Below, in pieces: positions 12,201 through 27,200 of a stretch of 64,000 nt of DNA (the stretch's first letter is position 1; every line of letters begins with the position of its first letter). The notes beneath the pieces were generated by a model that was not told where the DNA came from, made no database searches, and saw only the letters and a list, made by a program, of their open reading frames with translations. Made by a program: the position numbers and the translations under genes. This stretch comes from Anas platyrhynchos (lineage: Eukaryota; Chordata; Aves; Anseriformes; Anatidae), in the NCBI RefSeq assembly GCF_047663525.1, contig NC_092590.1:10560001-10624000 (forward strand). Direction: 5' to 3'.

Positions 12201-15200
12201 TTGGAAGCATCACATGATGCCAAAGCTTGTTAGGCAGCAGCCTGCTGCAAGGAGGATTTAGAGCACTGTTGGGAGATGCTGAAATGCTCGTGGATTATAT
12301 GTAGGTTAAGCAGAAAATCCTGCTAAGATCAAGTGAGGATGCGCGTCAAATTTCAGTTGGTTAGAGAAAAGGAAGGGCTCTGGGAGGACAAAAGCAGGGC
12401 AGTAGCTGAGGCTCAGGCAGCAGCTGAATCACTGAGGATCACTGATGTTCTAGCTTGCTTCTCACCCTCCCCTGCAAGCTTTTACTGGCTTGCCCTTATG
12501 ATAAGGGAGCCACAGGACAGTGGCTCTTAAAAGCCCATGTGTCAAAGAAAGAGGTAGGCTCTTTGTGTTCTGGTTGTTATTTTTTGTTGCTGTTGTTGTT
12601 TTAAATTGGTTTTAGATTAAAACTCCACGTTTAAAACTGGAGTCTGCAGCCACCACAACAAGAACCAGAAGTGGATATAGGTTGCTAGAGGTTCATTCAT
12701 CACTTCTTCAATGAGAATGAGGAAACGATTCAGGCTGGTAGATCTTTCCTTTACACCGTGGTCAAAAATGGTGTACAAGTTGTGTTTTTCACTAATTTCT
12801 GCTGCTGATTAGACTTACATACTGAAGGTGCTCAGTGCTGAGGTTTCTGAAGGGAGCTGACAGAGGAAATTATGCCTCTCCTCACTAGAATGCCAGCAAA
12901 ACTTTTAGATATTTAAGCTTGTTCTGCATGAAATTCATTAGTTTCCTTCCCTTCCCAATTCCCAAATTTGCACTGAACCCCCAGGCTCCCGTGGCTTCAG
13001 CTCACTCTTCCTCAGCACGTTGATCTTTGAAGCGTGCCTCTCCAAGCTATTGCACTTGCTGAACAAAAGGGGAAGGGAAGGGGTGAGTTAAAGCCGTATG
13101 GTGCTAGGAAAGGGAGCTTTGGGTGTTGGTTTTGTTTTCCCTGAGTAAAGGGCTCTCTGGGAATGCCTGGTTCTGGTCCTGCTGTGTGCCATGCAGGCTC
13201 ACCCTGGACTGTGAGTCTCATGATGCGGATGGCCTCGATCCTCTGTTGACTCCACGAGAGCAGCAATAAGGCTCTTCAATTTTTCATATGTTCATTTTCG
13301 TGGCTATGTTATTTCCCAGAACTTAACAGCACAGGATGAAGTAATTAACTCTGCACTTAATTGCAATACCTAAAACTTTCCCAAATATCCCATTATGTGA
13401 CTGTTGCAGCTAAAGCTTTATTTATTTATTTTGTTATTAACTATTTTTTTTAAATGAAGGTAAGAGAGAGATGGCAGTAAGCCATCTTCTGCTCATGTTG
13501 CCATGACTGCCCTGGGCTCCCTGGCCAGTGCTCTCAGCTGTCTTCTGGCACAGGCTGTGTTGGACGTGAAGGATGTGCTTTAAAGATGCCCCAGCTGTGC
13601 CAGGAGTAACAACCCCATAGGGATTGCTTGCTGTTTGAATGCATTGTGCTTTCTGACCTGAGATCTGTGATGGAGAGTGCATTTGTCTGCAGAATGGCCG
13701 GGGATCTAAGGCAGCACTTCTCCTGCTGTACCTTACCCAAATGTTTGTCTTGTTTCCAGCTGCTCCAGTGAATGGAACGCAACTTGTTCAAGTGAATGGA
13801 ACGCACGCGACACAAAATGAGAGTGTGGGTGCTCCATCTACTAAGAGATGGCCTTTGCCTCCAACAACCTCTCCACAAAAACACACTTCTTCTGAAACCT
13901 CAAGTAAGTCTTGAAAATATACACTCCATTTTCCTATGCAACGTGTTCAAAAGATCTTGAATCTCTCCTTCATTTGTTGTTCGTTGTCCCAGAATGAGGG
14001 CCACCTCCTTATTCATGCAGGGTACAAAGTGTTCGTGCCATCCAACGATGAAGTTCTGATAAGTGATGAGCGAACTTCAAAAGATTCGGTTAGAAAACTC
14101 AATGTCATTACAGGAGGATATAAATTAAGATAATAGAAATCTTTATATATGCTGTATGTGGTCATTGTGTAGCACTGACTGCCAGAGGAGGTCACCGAGA
14201 TAAATTCTCTGGCTGCAAAGCAAAGGAGCAAACAGCTATAATTTTTACAATTGTTAATAAATCTAGAGGGCAAGCTAAGGCATACCACCAATTAAATGGC
14301 ATTGTTCAAAGTACAACATGGTCACACGCAAGGTCAAAAAGATATCAATCCTTCCCAATGCCTGGCTAGCTATAATGTTTTTCAGGGTGTGTTTTGGTGT
14401 ATTTAACCACTAAGCAACTCTGTGGCGAACGTAGATGCTGGGTTGTGAGAGTGATCATTTATTATGTGTCCACCACACATAATAAATTTCCCAGATTTTG
14501 AAGAATCATATACTTAGGTTTTCTTAAAGTTCCCTGAGCTTTCACTCAATACTATGTAAGCCTAATAGGGACACTGACTTTGTTTGCATTTCCCTATTAA
14601 TATTAATGTTTAACATTTCTAGAGGAATAAGACTCTTTGCAGCACCCTGGATTATGTTTGTAGGAGATAACTGTGAGTGCTCAATAATGTTTTTTTGTGC
14701 TACAACAGCATGGTGAACGGGATTCTTCTTATGGAGGGTGGGGCTGGATATCAAAGTGTAGTAATATCATATCCTCAGTACATGCTGAAATGCTTAAAAG
14801 CATGCGGAAAGATATAATAATAAGCATTTTAGGGAAGTTGGGATTTTCTCATTTTTAAGTCACGGCCACTGATCTAGAGAGGAATCTCTCATTATTTTAA
14901 TAAGCTTACGCCCCATAATGCATACAGTGTGAGCTGTGGTTACTTGACTGTCCTGTCACATTTTGTGTCTTTTGGCAGACACGTGTACAGTGGGGAAACC
15001 TTACCATTGGCACCCTGCAACAAACCAAGAAATTGCAATGCTTTTAGAGAAAGGTTCTCACAGGGAAATTCTCCAGGTTAAAATGAAATCATAATGCATA
15101 TACGGCCGTGGATCCTATGCATTGAATTACCTGTTACATTAGTTGTGCAATTACACTTTATGCTTAAACCTTGCCCTGAAAGGTTTACATTTTTCCTTGG

Positions 15201-18200
15201 GTCTGTTTGTGAAAATCATCATCTTACTCAGCTCACTCTGCTGGAAAGCCAATAAATCTTCTTTAGCTCAGGGACTACCCAAGGTGCCAGGGCTGTAATT
15301 GCCTGGCTGAGGAAGAAAGGGCCCATCTGTCCTGGGGGATTCAGCCTCGCTCCTTGGCATAGCCGCTGCTTCGAGTTCCCATAAAACTGCCCTGTCAAAA
15401 TCATTTCCTCCCTCACCAGGGCTTCATCCTTGCACCTTCCCTGCCTCCTCCCAGGACCAGCTCCTTGCTGCTTTCTTCCAGCTTAAATACACAAAAAAAT
15501 CCCATTACTCACCCTGCTGAGTTAGGTAGCTCATCCCTAATGGGTGCACCCTTACGACACCCTTACTCCCTGATCCACGTGCTCAGGGCTGAGGGAAGCC
15601 ACAGGCTGCACCCTAGTTACTTTTAAGCCATCAAAAACATTGGACTCCTTCTTTTCAACACTGAAATTTCATCTTCCATGGGGGCCTTCCATAGGGTCTG
15701 GATGCCTTTTGTTCGCCAGAGCAGAGGCTGGTTGGTACACGCGGTGTGGCTCATGCTGCAGCCCACAGGGGATCACAGAGCTAAAAAGCTGAAGGCACCC
15801 AAGCCACAGCTTCTGTGTGGGCAGACAAATTAATGTGAAATTCATCCAGAACAGAACGTTTCTGTTTGGTGTGCTAAACCAAAATAATTCAGATGGCTAA
15901 TCTCAATCCAAAACAATATGCTTAGTTTTGAGACCATTTCCCATTTAAAAAAAAAAAAGCCATTTTTTTTGTGAAAAACTCTTGCTGCAGGAAAAGAGGA
16001 AAAAAAAAAAAGAAACATTTTGAAGAGAAATTTCCAATCAGCCATATCAAAAGATCAGGGTGTGGGAGGAGTGCCACAGAGAGCTGGAGAGCAACTGAAA
16101 GGAGTGTGGGGGGGAGCCTGGGAAGGAGCTTGGAGAAACATCAGAGAGCAGCAGCGCTGTGTTGAGGAGGCTCGCAGCCAGCAGCTGCAGAGGAGGGGCT
16201 GCGTGGTGCTCACCCAGGCTAGCGGAGGGAATAGGGGCTGTTTTTAGCAAAGAGAGCAACCGGCATGCGTGCCACTGACACATACGTCTTCAACTTTGGC
16301 TGTCATGTATAATACGCCTCCTGCTCCACCTCCGCAAAGGATCGCTGGCTAATATTTAATTTTTTCTCCTTCTGTTTAATTGATGAAGAACCAGAGATTT
16401 CATGGATCAGTCTAAATACCTCAGAGAAAGTGCAGGTATTGTAGCTCTTTATTCTCTGACCTGAACAACAAGAATCCAGGAGGCAGCATGAGCTGAAATC
16501 CATCCAGCAGGCTGGTGAGATCAAATGACCTGCTGCAATAAGCTGGCAGGTGAATCAACCTGCTGCACCTGATGATGCCTTTATTGCACTCCTCAAATTG
16601 CAAGTCCTACTCACTTGATTCACAGGAGGAATCTTCCTAAGAAAAATTGCTAGGAGTAAGACGGGGAGGGTATGACTCTTGCCATGTACAAACTGTATAG
16701 GAACACTGGATAGTGATATTAAGTAAAAATTGCCCTTCAGCTTCTTCACAGAGAGAGAGAGACAGAAATTGAAGCACTGGGGAGATGGAAAATACCGTGA
16801 AGCCTCGGTTAACACAATTGTAGAACCACAGCACAGTCATGGCAAGGAGGGTTTTTTTTAGGGTTCTTAATTTCGCTGTGATTTATCTCGTGGTATCCCC
16901 TCTGAGTAATCAGCCAAATTTATTCGCTTGTTTTGCCAGCGAGCACAGTTCCACGTGGCTGCCCTCCAAAACCAGAAGCAGCAAGCCGCGGGGTGTCCCG
17001 GCTGTTCAGGTAGCGGAGGTTTGGGAGAGGTGAGCTCTCGGGGCCTCTCTCCATCTGCCAGGCTCCTCACCAGCGCTGCCTTGACTTGGGCAGGTATTGT
17101 CAGCTCACCTGGGCGTACACCAGGCTCTTTATCCTTGCCTTCTGTCTGTGCAGCCAGCGCTGTACGCCTCGAGATCCTCGTGATGGATCTGGAAATCTTC
17201 CTGGATTATCTATGCTGAGCATCTGCCCCCCAGCTCACAGCCCCAGGGGACGTGGTAGGGGCCAAACAGAGAGCCAGAACAACACAATAAAGGTGTTAGC
17301 AAGCAGAAGGCCACCTGCCTTTCTGCCCTCTTTCCCCACCACCAGAAAGGGTGCTGTGGATGGTTATGTGGGAAATGCAAGCTGCAAGCACCTGCTGAAC
17401 AGCTCCAAAGAGCACAGCTGCGTTTAGGTGGCTGGGCTGAGCAATCTGAGCAGAGGAGAGCTGGCACCTGGCTTGCTTACTGGAGACCAGGGGTGAGAGA
17501 AGGGTGTGTGGCTTTCTTTCACTGGCCATTTGATTTTTCACACTCCAGCAGAACCCCAGTGAGATCTCTTTTATCATTTATCTCCATAAACACACACATG
17601 GCTTTGCATTTGCTTGTTCAACCATTGCTGTGTGCTCACGTGGCACTTGTGCCACTCACAATAAGAAAGGCAGGATTCAGGTAAAAAGAAATCCTGTCAC
17701 ATTTGGATGTTCCCTGAATGCCAGGTGGGTGTCCTGCTGCTTTCTGTGCTTTTCACCGTTCTTTGACAGGAGAGTTGTGAACTTCCTGAGCGCTTTTCCT
17801 TGGCTCATGTCATTAATGCTGCCCAAACGTGCCATAAACATCAGCTAATGAGTCGTCACAGAGATCCTCTCTGAGCAAGGTGACGCTGCTTTGCAGCCGG
17901 CTGGATGAGATGGTAAATAGCTTAGGAAAAACATCTCCTCTGCGTTTTGGGAAGCCAGTATGAAATAACTGTGTACCCTCAGAGTACTTAGCATGGCTAA
18001 TATTTAATATGTTCAAGAGCAGCTCTTGCTGCTGACTTTCAAGTACTTGCCTTGTCAGCCTGAACATGCTTTTCACGCCCGTTTGTGATTAAAACGTCGT
18101 TAAAGCTCCGTCACGTAGATCACTGGCAAAAGTGGCTGTTTGCACGCCAGCGGCTCAAGTGATCCGTGCTTTTAATTGCTTGTAGAGAGGAGGGGAAACA

Positions 18201-21200
18201 ACAGCAGCTGTTCCTGTTCCCAAAACAGCTCTCACGGCAGTAGGACAATGCGTTTAACTCTGCTGCAGCTTCTCGTGCAGGAGCTGTCCTGACCAAGCAC
18301 AGAAAGCACCATGGTGGGTCACGGCCTCCTGAGGAGCTCTCAGGTCAGGGCCAGATGAGCCCTGCTCTTCATGGACACCACAGGAGAAGCCAGCCCTGTA
18401 TGGACCCAGGGGAAGGTTTTTTATGGTGCCATCCATCCTGGAGGAAGCTGACCAGAAGCTTTACACCTCAAAATAAGGAGGCAGTGCTGAGGATGTAGCA
18501 CGAAGATTCACGAAGATTAATTTTTGAGAGGTTTTGTGGCACTTGAAGACGTGTCTCAATTAGGCGCTTGAGTTTCTTTTATTACCATACTTAGTTGTCA
18601 GCTGAACGCCAGCTATTTGCCCCAGGGCAATTGCTTGGTTTTGGCAGGAAGATTTTTATTCATTTATTTATCTTTCTGCGTACCAATTAATTCAGGATTT
18701 TCTGTCCTGCCCCATCCTGGGGACAGTTTCTTGCGCAGTTACTGAGCCCGTTTCTGGAGTCTTAAGACCCCCCTTGCTTTCCCCTCCAGTAAGCAAGGAC
18801 CTCTAGCCCTAAACCAGTTCCTAACAACCCTGCTCTTCTGTTTTATTGCAGGCCTTCACATGATCACCCTGACAGAGCCATCAAGTAAGAGCAATGGCCA
18901 AGCTTGCTCTTTGCATGCTGGCTGAAGGGCTGGGGTGGGGTGGTGAGGGACAGTCTGGGGAGGGGGAATATTTGGGGGGAAGAAGGGGCTGGTGGGGATA
19001 GAATGGACCTGATGCGTGGTATGGAGAAGCAGGTAAGCGATGCTCAAGTCCTGGCAATAAGTAACTTTGCTGTGGATGCAGGAGATGCTGCAAAGCAAAC
19101 AGGGTGGGAGCGTACTGCGTGATGCCATGGGCAGCTGATACCAAAATAGTGCTCACCAAGGAGCTAGTCCTTGTCAGCGGCTCCCCTGCCTCGTCCTGTG
19201 GTTGGAAGCAGCAGGTCCTGGGCTAAGTCAAGGTCTTCCTGTGCTAGTGAACCAGTATTGTCTTATTTCCCTTCCTCTGGGCTTGTCAGGAAGCAGTGGC
19301 TTCTGTGCAGCTCGCTGCAGCCCTTGTGTCTGCCACCAGCAGCCTGTTCCTCATGTCACCACAAGGTCTATTGCTCCAATTAATTGTTATCTGGATCCCA
19401 GATCATTCCCTAGCTGGAAAAGCGTCTTCCAGATCCAATTTTCAGATCCAGAGAAAGCAGACAGGATGGGCTGGCTTGTGAGAAAACTTCAGTGGATAAC
19501 TGAGTTGATGTTTTTAATTCCTCAATCCATTTCACTCCTTCAGCAGTGCTTCTTTTCAGCTCTTGGGTTTCTCATTGATGGTTTCACGTAGTTAAAACAC
19601 TAACCTGTGGATTTGTTTTTCCTGCATTATTCTCATCTTGGCCATTTAATAGACAGCTAGGGAGATAACCAGTGCATTTGAATCCTCAGCTTTATTCTCC
19701 TGGGGAGACACTGCACAGGTGTAGAGATTCACATTTTTCAGAGCAATTTGTTTCTGTTGACATTTTTGGCCAGTACGCAGGATAAGTCATTGCTCTGATA
19801 ATTGTCTGCCTTCCCTTTGTATCCTGTATTCAATCAGGGAAGGCAGAGAAAAGGGCAGTAGTATTTCTTTGAAAAACACAAAGCGATCACATGGACATGG
19901 AGTCATGAATTCATGAGAATTATTTCAGTCACGTTGTGATGGCTCACGGTTTCCACCCTCACGTTGTCGCCCCTCAGCAGACAGGCACCATGGAAGAGAG
20001 AACTTTACAGAGCCATGGTGATTTTTCAGGGGCAGGGGTCACAAGCAGTGATGGTTTTGATGCTTGGATGCATCCGATGCTGTGGTTGCATTGAGCAGGC
20101 CCCACCCAGTAAGTAGTACGTGAACGTTTCTCCCTGTGAGGCCAGTCTTTGGCTGAATGAACAAAACAAAAACAAAACAAAACAAAACAAAAAAAAAAAA
20201 AAAAGGAAAGGAAACAGAAGCTAAACAACTTGTCCAAAATTCACACAGCTTTGCAAAAGCAGAACAAATTGAGAACACAGCTCTCAAAACCTTTCCCTTT
20301 GCACAAGCACACAGTGTTTTAAGTAGGACCATGTGGCTTCTCGTTATCTGGAAAACCAGTAAGCTGGCATAGCTGGGGGAGAAGCTGGCCCCTGGCTTTT
20401 CTCTGCTTTGCTTCTTTTGCAGCAGGAGACAACGTACTCTTACACAGCAGAGCTGAGCAGGATGTTGTGAGAATGGGAATAGGGGCAAAAGGAGAATAAT
20501 GGAGAAAAAACAATCACCAAAATATTTTTCAGGACATCCCTGCGGGTGCAAGGGGTGTAAACGTGTACTGGAGCAGTGGGTCGGAGCCTCCCTGCCTGCT
20601 GCTGTGCCATTGCATCTTGTACACAGAGCTCTACCTCTGCTGGTACCCCTGCTCAGCAGGCCTTCTGCCTTTACCTCCTAAAAGTGAAAATGTTAGCGAG
20701 AAAGCAGATGATCCCAGAAAAAATGGCTGTACAGGAGCAAGTGCAAAGCACGCGTTTCTCTTAGGCCACAGCAGAAAAGCTTTCCTCCCCCCCCCCTTGT
20801 GCCAGATTTTCCAGGTGTTAACTGAGGACGCCTATATCCACGGAGCGCACCATGGCTCCAGAACTGGGGACTCCAAAGTTGCTTAGGGAAGGTTATTTTG
20901 GGGAGGCTGAGAAGAGTAAATTTTTGGGGAAGTGCTGACACTTATATGTTGACCTGAAAACAATATTTCTTTTGCACATCCAGATGTTGTTGTCACCGAA
21001 AGCAGTCCTGGAAACAAGAAAATACAAGAGGATACGATCCATTACTCCAGTGAGTATTGCTACTTCGTTGTCTGTCCTCTGAGTTTTCAGTAGATCAGCA
21101 TGGTTTTAGATGAGCGTTTGGAGTAGCAGAGAAGTAAAACTGGCAACATGATTTCTGTCCATACCAGGCTGTGCACCCTCTTACAAACCCAATTTAACTG

Positions 21201-24200
21201 CATGTTATTAACCTCATCCCAAAGCGAAAGAGAGCTTGGCAGGTTGACGCTTCTCTCACTGGAGAGTGGTGCAATTATTCCCAAGGACTGAAGTCAAAGT
21301 GATAAAATAGAGAGAAGAAAAAAAAAAGTGAACAGAGTCATCCCCTGTGAGAGGAGACAAAAGGAAACACGTGAAACTGTCATTCACATACCAGTATGAA
21401 TACTTATTACACAAATACGTTGTTATGACTATACTACATGAATGTATTGCCCATTTTGTCACGGGAGGGTGGGTGGAAAGAGAAGGACTGGAAGTCCTCT
21501 GCAAAGTCCTCAAGCACTCAGTATTTACATGGTGCATGTCACTTAGTTTTTTATTTTACAGTTATGTACCTCTGGGGCAAGAGTGTTACTGCAGATCCGA
21601 TATTTCCTACCAAAAGCACTGGCTCAGCAAAATACGTTTGTTTTTCTACTCTGAACTTGTCTCCAGGTTCTCCCTCTGGTTCCAGAGACACTCTTCTGTG
21701 TGAATGTTAAATATTAATTGCATCAAGAGCCAGTGTAGGTGCCACTTCAAAACAGGGGCTCAGCAGGAGGGATGGTGCTAAGGCTTTGCAGCTTCCCCAG
21801 CATGGGGCGGAGGCCACCAGGCTAAATACAAACGTGGTCGATGGCTGCCAGGAAAAAAAAAAAAAAAAAAAAAAGACAAATGGGGAGAAACTGGGCTTTG
21901 ATATTTCCCCAGGAAAGCTTCTCTTCATGACATAATTCTTTCCTTTTTGCTTCTTGGCTGGGAAACACCTGTCAGGAAATGGCAGATGGTGGGAAATAAT
22001 AAAAGGGAAGAAATGTCCTCATTTGAAAAGGAGATCTTGCATTTTCTCTCCCTGGTTGTGAGTGCTGTGGGGAATGTTGCTGAATTATGTAACTCCTTGG
22101 TGTCTTTCTGGGCGCACGATGCTAAAAGAGAAATAATAGCTTTAGTCGCTGAATTTCAGATCAGTCTTGCTTTCCAAAACAAAAAAAGAACACCAAAAAC
22201 CTCTGCGTGCATCCAAAAATTGTTCTTGCAGCAGGGCAGTTTCACAAAAACCTTTGGGGGATCAACACCGGGGGTGAACCCTGCGGATGTAGATCAGGGT
22301 GACTGGTCCCACCAGGGCAGATGGTGAACCCTCACTCTCCTACCTGGAGCCCACCCAAACCCTCCCCTGGGTGAAACCAGCACCCTGGGGTGTGGAGTGG
22401 ATGCTGGGGGTGGGCCGAGAAAATCAGTGGGGTTTGGTGAAGGGGATGCGGCAGGAGGTGCTGGTGGTACCTCTCACTCAGGTGCACAAACGCCAGGGCA
22501 GAGGCGAGCAGCAAAATGATGTTCTCCTTCTTTTGCAGGCGTTATCTTGCCAGTCGTCATCACGTTGATAGTCATCACCCTCACTGTCTTCTCTCTGGTG
22601 GCTTTGTACAGAATCTGCCACAAGAAAACTCCAGGTATTTGGTTTGCTTTCTCTCAGCAGTAGGAGGAGAAAAAAAAAAAAAGCAGTATGCTTCGAATTA
22701 CTCTAAGATCTCTGGGGGCTTTTTAGATTACTGTAACCATAGATGCTGCAGCAGTCTGACAGGAAATCTTGTATTTCAAAGTATTTTGCCTAAAGTGGGA
22801 AAGTAGCACTTTATTTTCAAAATCACTAGGAATAACAGAGGGAGCAAAAATGTCTGTGATTTTCTGGAGAATATATAATGCTGTAAAGCTTTTTGTTCGG
22901 CCCTTTGCAGCTGCGAAGAGCTAACAAACAGCTGTGCTAACACAATCAGTCAATCAGGTAGAGAAAGAGGGTGAAAATAAGTTTGGAGATATGTTCAGCA
23001 AAATCACCTTATGTTCATTTTATCTCTGTTGCAAATACAGGCAAAGAAACATCAATGCTTTCTTTTAGGAAATACCTGATATACAAGTATAATTTTTTAG
23101 TTACAGTACATGCATGGGTACAAAATTGCTGAGCAAGCAGTACTTTCAGAAATAGTCATTTTTGACAGATAGCTAAAACCAGCACAGGCTTTGCTGCTGT
23201 CCATGAAACGTTTAAGGTAATGGGGACATAATCCCATTAAATTCCAGTTGCCAAGTTTTTCAAATTGTTGCCAGAGTGGGCCACAGGAGAGTGCAATTTT
23301 CTATTAAGTGGGGGGAAATATAAAGAAGAAAAAAAAAAAAGGCAAGCATGTCTGAATTCAGACTGTGAGCTGGCATGAGTTAGGAGATCTGTGCAGAGCC
23401 TCAACAGTGAAATCACTGGGGCCTGGAAATACAAAATCACAACGGGGTGTGGAAGCTGCAGAGCAAGGTAAGCAGCGTGCTGCCGCCAATTTAGCCAATG
23501 GCAGGGAAAACCAGAGCCAAGCAGAAAGCAGAAGGTGTGATGCCCACTGAGGAAATTACCGAATATTCCGAGGGAAGGGGTGAAGACATGAGGTGAAGGA
23601 GGTTTCCTTGCCAGCCTCCCCCACGCACAGCCGCTAGTGCTTGCAGTGCTAGCAAATTTGCCTGAAAAGGAGAGGAGGCAGCTATGGCTCTCTGCCCTCC
23701 TGCCCACAGGGCTCACTCAGCCTGGCTGGTGTGCAGCCCCCCGTGCCTGGGGATTAGAGCTAGCTCCACGCCTCCCATGTAACCCCTGGCCCCATCCATC
23801 TGCCCACATTCGGGTGTAAGAAGAAAAATTGTTCGGTGGGCAATTCATTTTGGGGAGAAACGTGTTGCTTGCTGGCTGGGATGACAGACTGCCCTCCCAG
23901 GGGTGAGAACCACCAGGGCATGCATCCCCTCTCACCCTCTGCCTTTTAGCTGGGTTGTTACATGCTCGAGAGCTGCTGCCTGCTCACCTCCTCCGTGCCT
24001 GTGGATTTGGGAGCTGCAGGGAAAAACGTGATTTCTGCAGCTCCTCCGCCTGCACCGAGGGGTTTTCCTCTCCCGGCACAGTCACCACACTGATGGCACG
24101 TGGGGCATGGTGGTCTTTTGGGAGGGCGCAAATTGCCATGGAGGCTGGTTGATCGGGTTAATGTACTTAAAGAAAGCAACACTGCAAAATCACAGCTAAG

Positions 24201-27200
24201 CCTTCTGCCAGCAACAGCAATAGCTGCGTCTAAATGTTTTGTTTAATCGAGTCCTATCAGCCACAATGACCCTAACTCTTTTTTCTTCTTCCAGAGAGAC
24301 AAGAGAACGGCACTGAACAGTAGGTTGAATCCTGTCTCTGCCTTGCTGTGGGGTGCTTGTGAATGCAGCAAATTCTGCATGCGATTCTCTTTGGTCTTCC
24401 TCTGCTTAACCACAATAAGCAGTTGCTGTCTGAAGAGAAATATGCTGTTGAAAGGGACGTGCTTGTAGTTGCTGTACACCTGTATGCATGAAAAGCGGCT
24501 GTTCCAGCATGAACAGAAATTGCAAGGGATTCTTTTGAAATGGATAAACTTACCTTGTGTTGTGCCATCTTTTTTTTTTTTCCCTTTCTCTTGCTTTATT
24601 CTGGATTATTTTTCTCTTTCTTTCTCTCCTGTTCCCCATCATTTCATATTCCTCTGTCCCATCTTCTCTCCACCTGTCCATTTGCACAGGCTCAGTTAAA
24701 ATGGAATTGGCATAAGCAGTTTTAGGGGAGTGAAACTTAGAAAGACCCATTAGAAGGTATATACCAGAGGCCATTGGGTCTGGATGTGGCCTCTCTCTTT
24801 TGTATGACTAAAAGCATTTGCGCTGGCAGTTTACTTGCTGACCCTGACTCCCTGGACCTCTGAGGTGGTCCTTCTTGCAGCGTGATGTGGCTAAAAGCCT
24901 TGCATGGGCAGAGGAAAAAGATGACTCTCTTTTCCCACAGCTGTACTTCTGTGGAGCACTCGATTGAATGCAAAGCCATACAATCTATCAGCTATTTTAA
25001 GAGAAAGGTCCTTTCAAAGAGATTGGTGTGCATTAATTGCCATCTATAAGATTCACGCATGATCCCAGGGAAAGTCCATTTCAGGCCTCCAGATCGTGGT
25101 CTTAGAGCTGTGTTTAGCTGACCAGCTTCCCAGAGCTGCACACTCACTGTGTCTAAATGTCTCTGACTCCAACAGGGCCCAGCTGGATAAAGAAGGTGTC
25201 AAACTTCTGTCTGTGAAGATAACCACTCCCGAGACTGGTGAGTGTTTCTTCTGTGTGTCCGTGTGTGTGCCTCAGGGCCTGGAGAGGAGCAGTTCTGGGG
25301 TGTCATTTGCAAGAGCAAAACCATCTTCAGTTCCTCTCAAGCCAAAGTCACTCAAAACAAATCCTCCACAGTGCAAAAAACAGGCTGGGAGCCTGCCGAG
25401 CTGCAGTGCAGCTGCACTGTGTGTGGTGTCAGTATTTGGGAGTGAGAATACTGCCATTATAGAGAATATGATTTTTCTATGGTAAGTGACCTACAGCTGT
25501 GCACGTTGAGGAGTAGCTGAGATTGTGACATTTATCAGCTGGATCTGGCTAGAGAAGGGCGTTTGGGGACTGTTAATGTTCCTGCGGCCAAAAGGTTTGG
25601 GAGCGAGTGCTGCCATCCTGCACCCAGCCACCCTGTGTATTCAAAATCCTACTCTTATTAAAAATTCCTCTCTCCCGTGCTTGACCAATCCAGTTTCTTA
25701 CAAAATGTGTGTGTAATAAAATAAAGGGAATAGAGGTTATAGTTAACATACACAAAGGAAATCAAAATCTCATCTCTGGTATCTAAGAGAAGGAGATAGA
25801 TATTAGTTCTGAAAGAAAGAAAGAAAGAAGCACAAAATAGGACTGAGGTAGAACAAACTTCTGACTAATCTGATTCACAGCTATCTAAACAACAAATCTG
25901 AAACTTCTCATGGGAATTCTTCTCGTGGTAAAACCCATGGCAGCTCGCTTCCTCAGCTGCGTAGTCCACCCTTGCTCCCACTTGACCTGTAGAAGTCCTC
26001 CGGGAAAAACAGTCTCTTACTTTATCCATCTTTTTAAGGTTTCTGCTCCCCCGGTGACATTTCAGAAGTTGCTCCATAGATGCTCTCCTCTTCCTCTAAA
26101 TCCTCAAGAAGTCCGCTGAAACACAAATGTAAATGACTCTGGTGGATGCACTTTGTAGTTTTATGATTTGGGAAACTAAATATTTTTTCAGTATACGTCT
26201 TTGGGAACGGATGTTTAGCTCTATTTTAAGGGGCATGAAGTGGGCATATTTACACTAAAGTCATGATATGTCTTTTGAAAGCTGAATGTAGTCTGAGACT
26301 AGAATTCAGAGACATTTTTGGACTGATTCTGCCCTCATACAGCTTTCAACAACAAAGTAACTTCACTGGCAGCAAGAAAGTTACTGTGTTTTGCAGCAGT
26401 GTAAATGAGAGAGCACCCAGGCACAGTTTTTCACAAGATGAGGTCTGGTGCCTGTTAATCAGCTGCTGGTTCACCAAGTATCTGAATTTCTTCCATCCAG
26501 AGGATGCTCGATATTCTTCTTTACAGAAGTGTGATGTATGCATGCTATAATTGGAAGGTATGAGTCAGAGCCACTTACAAGACAAGATTCTTGCCCTCTT
26601 CTCATTAATACAATTCATATTTAAAACAGCTACCATTTTCTCTTGAATTCTTACATCTTTATAGATTTCAAAATTAAACATGCTTTCACTGAGTCCTGCT
26701 TTTCCACAGCTTTTGAGAGACACTCGGCTTCTTAAATTAAAAACACTCTGAAAGAAAGGCCTGTTTCCTTCCAGAAATATCCCTCTCTCATACAGATATT
26801 TTCAAGTTATATTAGGGTGCCTGCCCATTTGACTAAGATTTACTTGCTTCATTAAAAGCTCAGGGAGAAAAGTAATCATTTATTAATGGTACAGGTGCAC
26901 CACAACATGGGAGATGTCCAGCTCATCCGGTCTCTCTTGCAACTAGTGAAACAACCACTTCTCTACGTATGCTCCTCTTTTTCCTTTTTAGATATATAAA
27001 AACCAGCTCAACTGAAGGGTGAATTCATAGCCCAACTAGTTTGGAAGTGTTACAGCTGCCTCTGGTTGTATGTACAAACAAAATTCTAAAAGGTTTTGAC
27101 TAAATTGAGTAATTTCTTAAGAAAAGCCTCACCTTCATCATCCTCTTGCCATCACTAGGCTGCTCCTGTTTCCTGAAGATGAACACACACACAACAAAGG

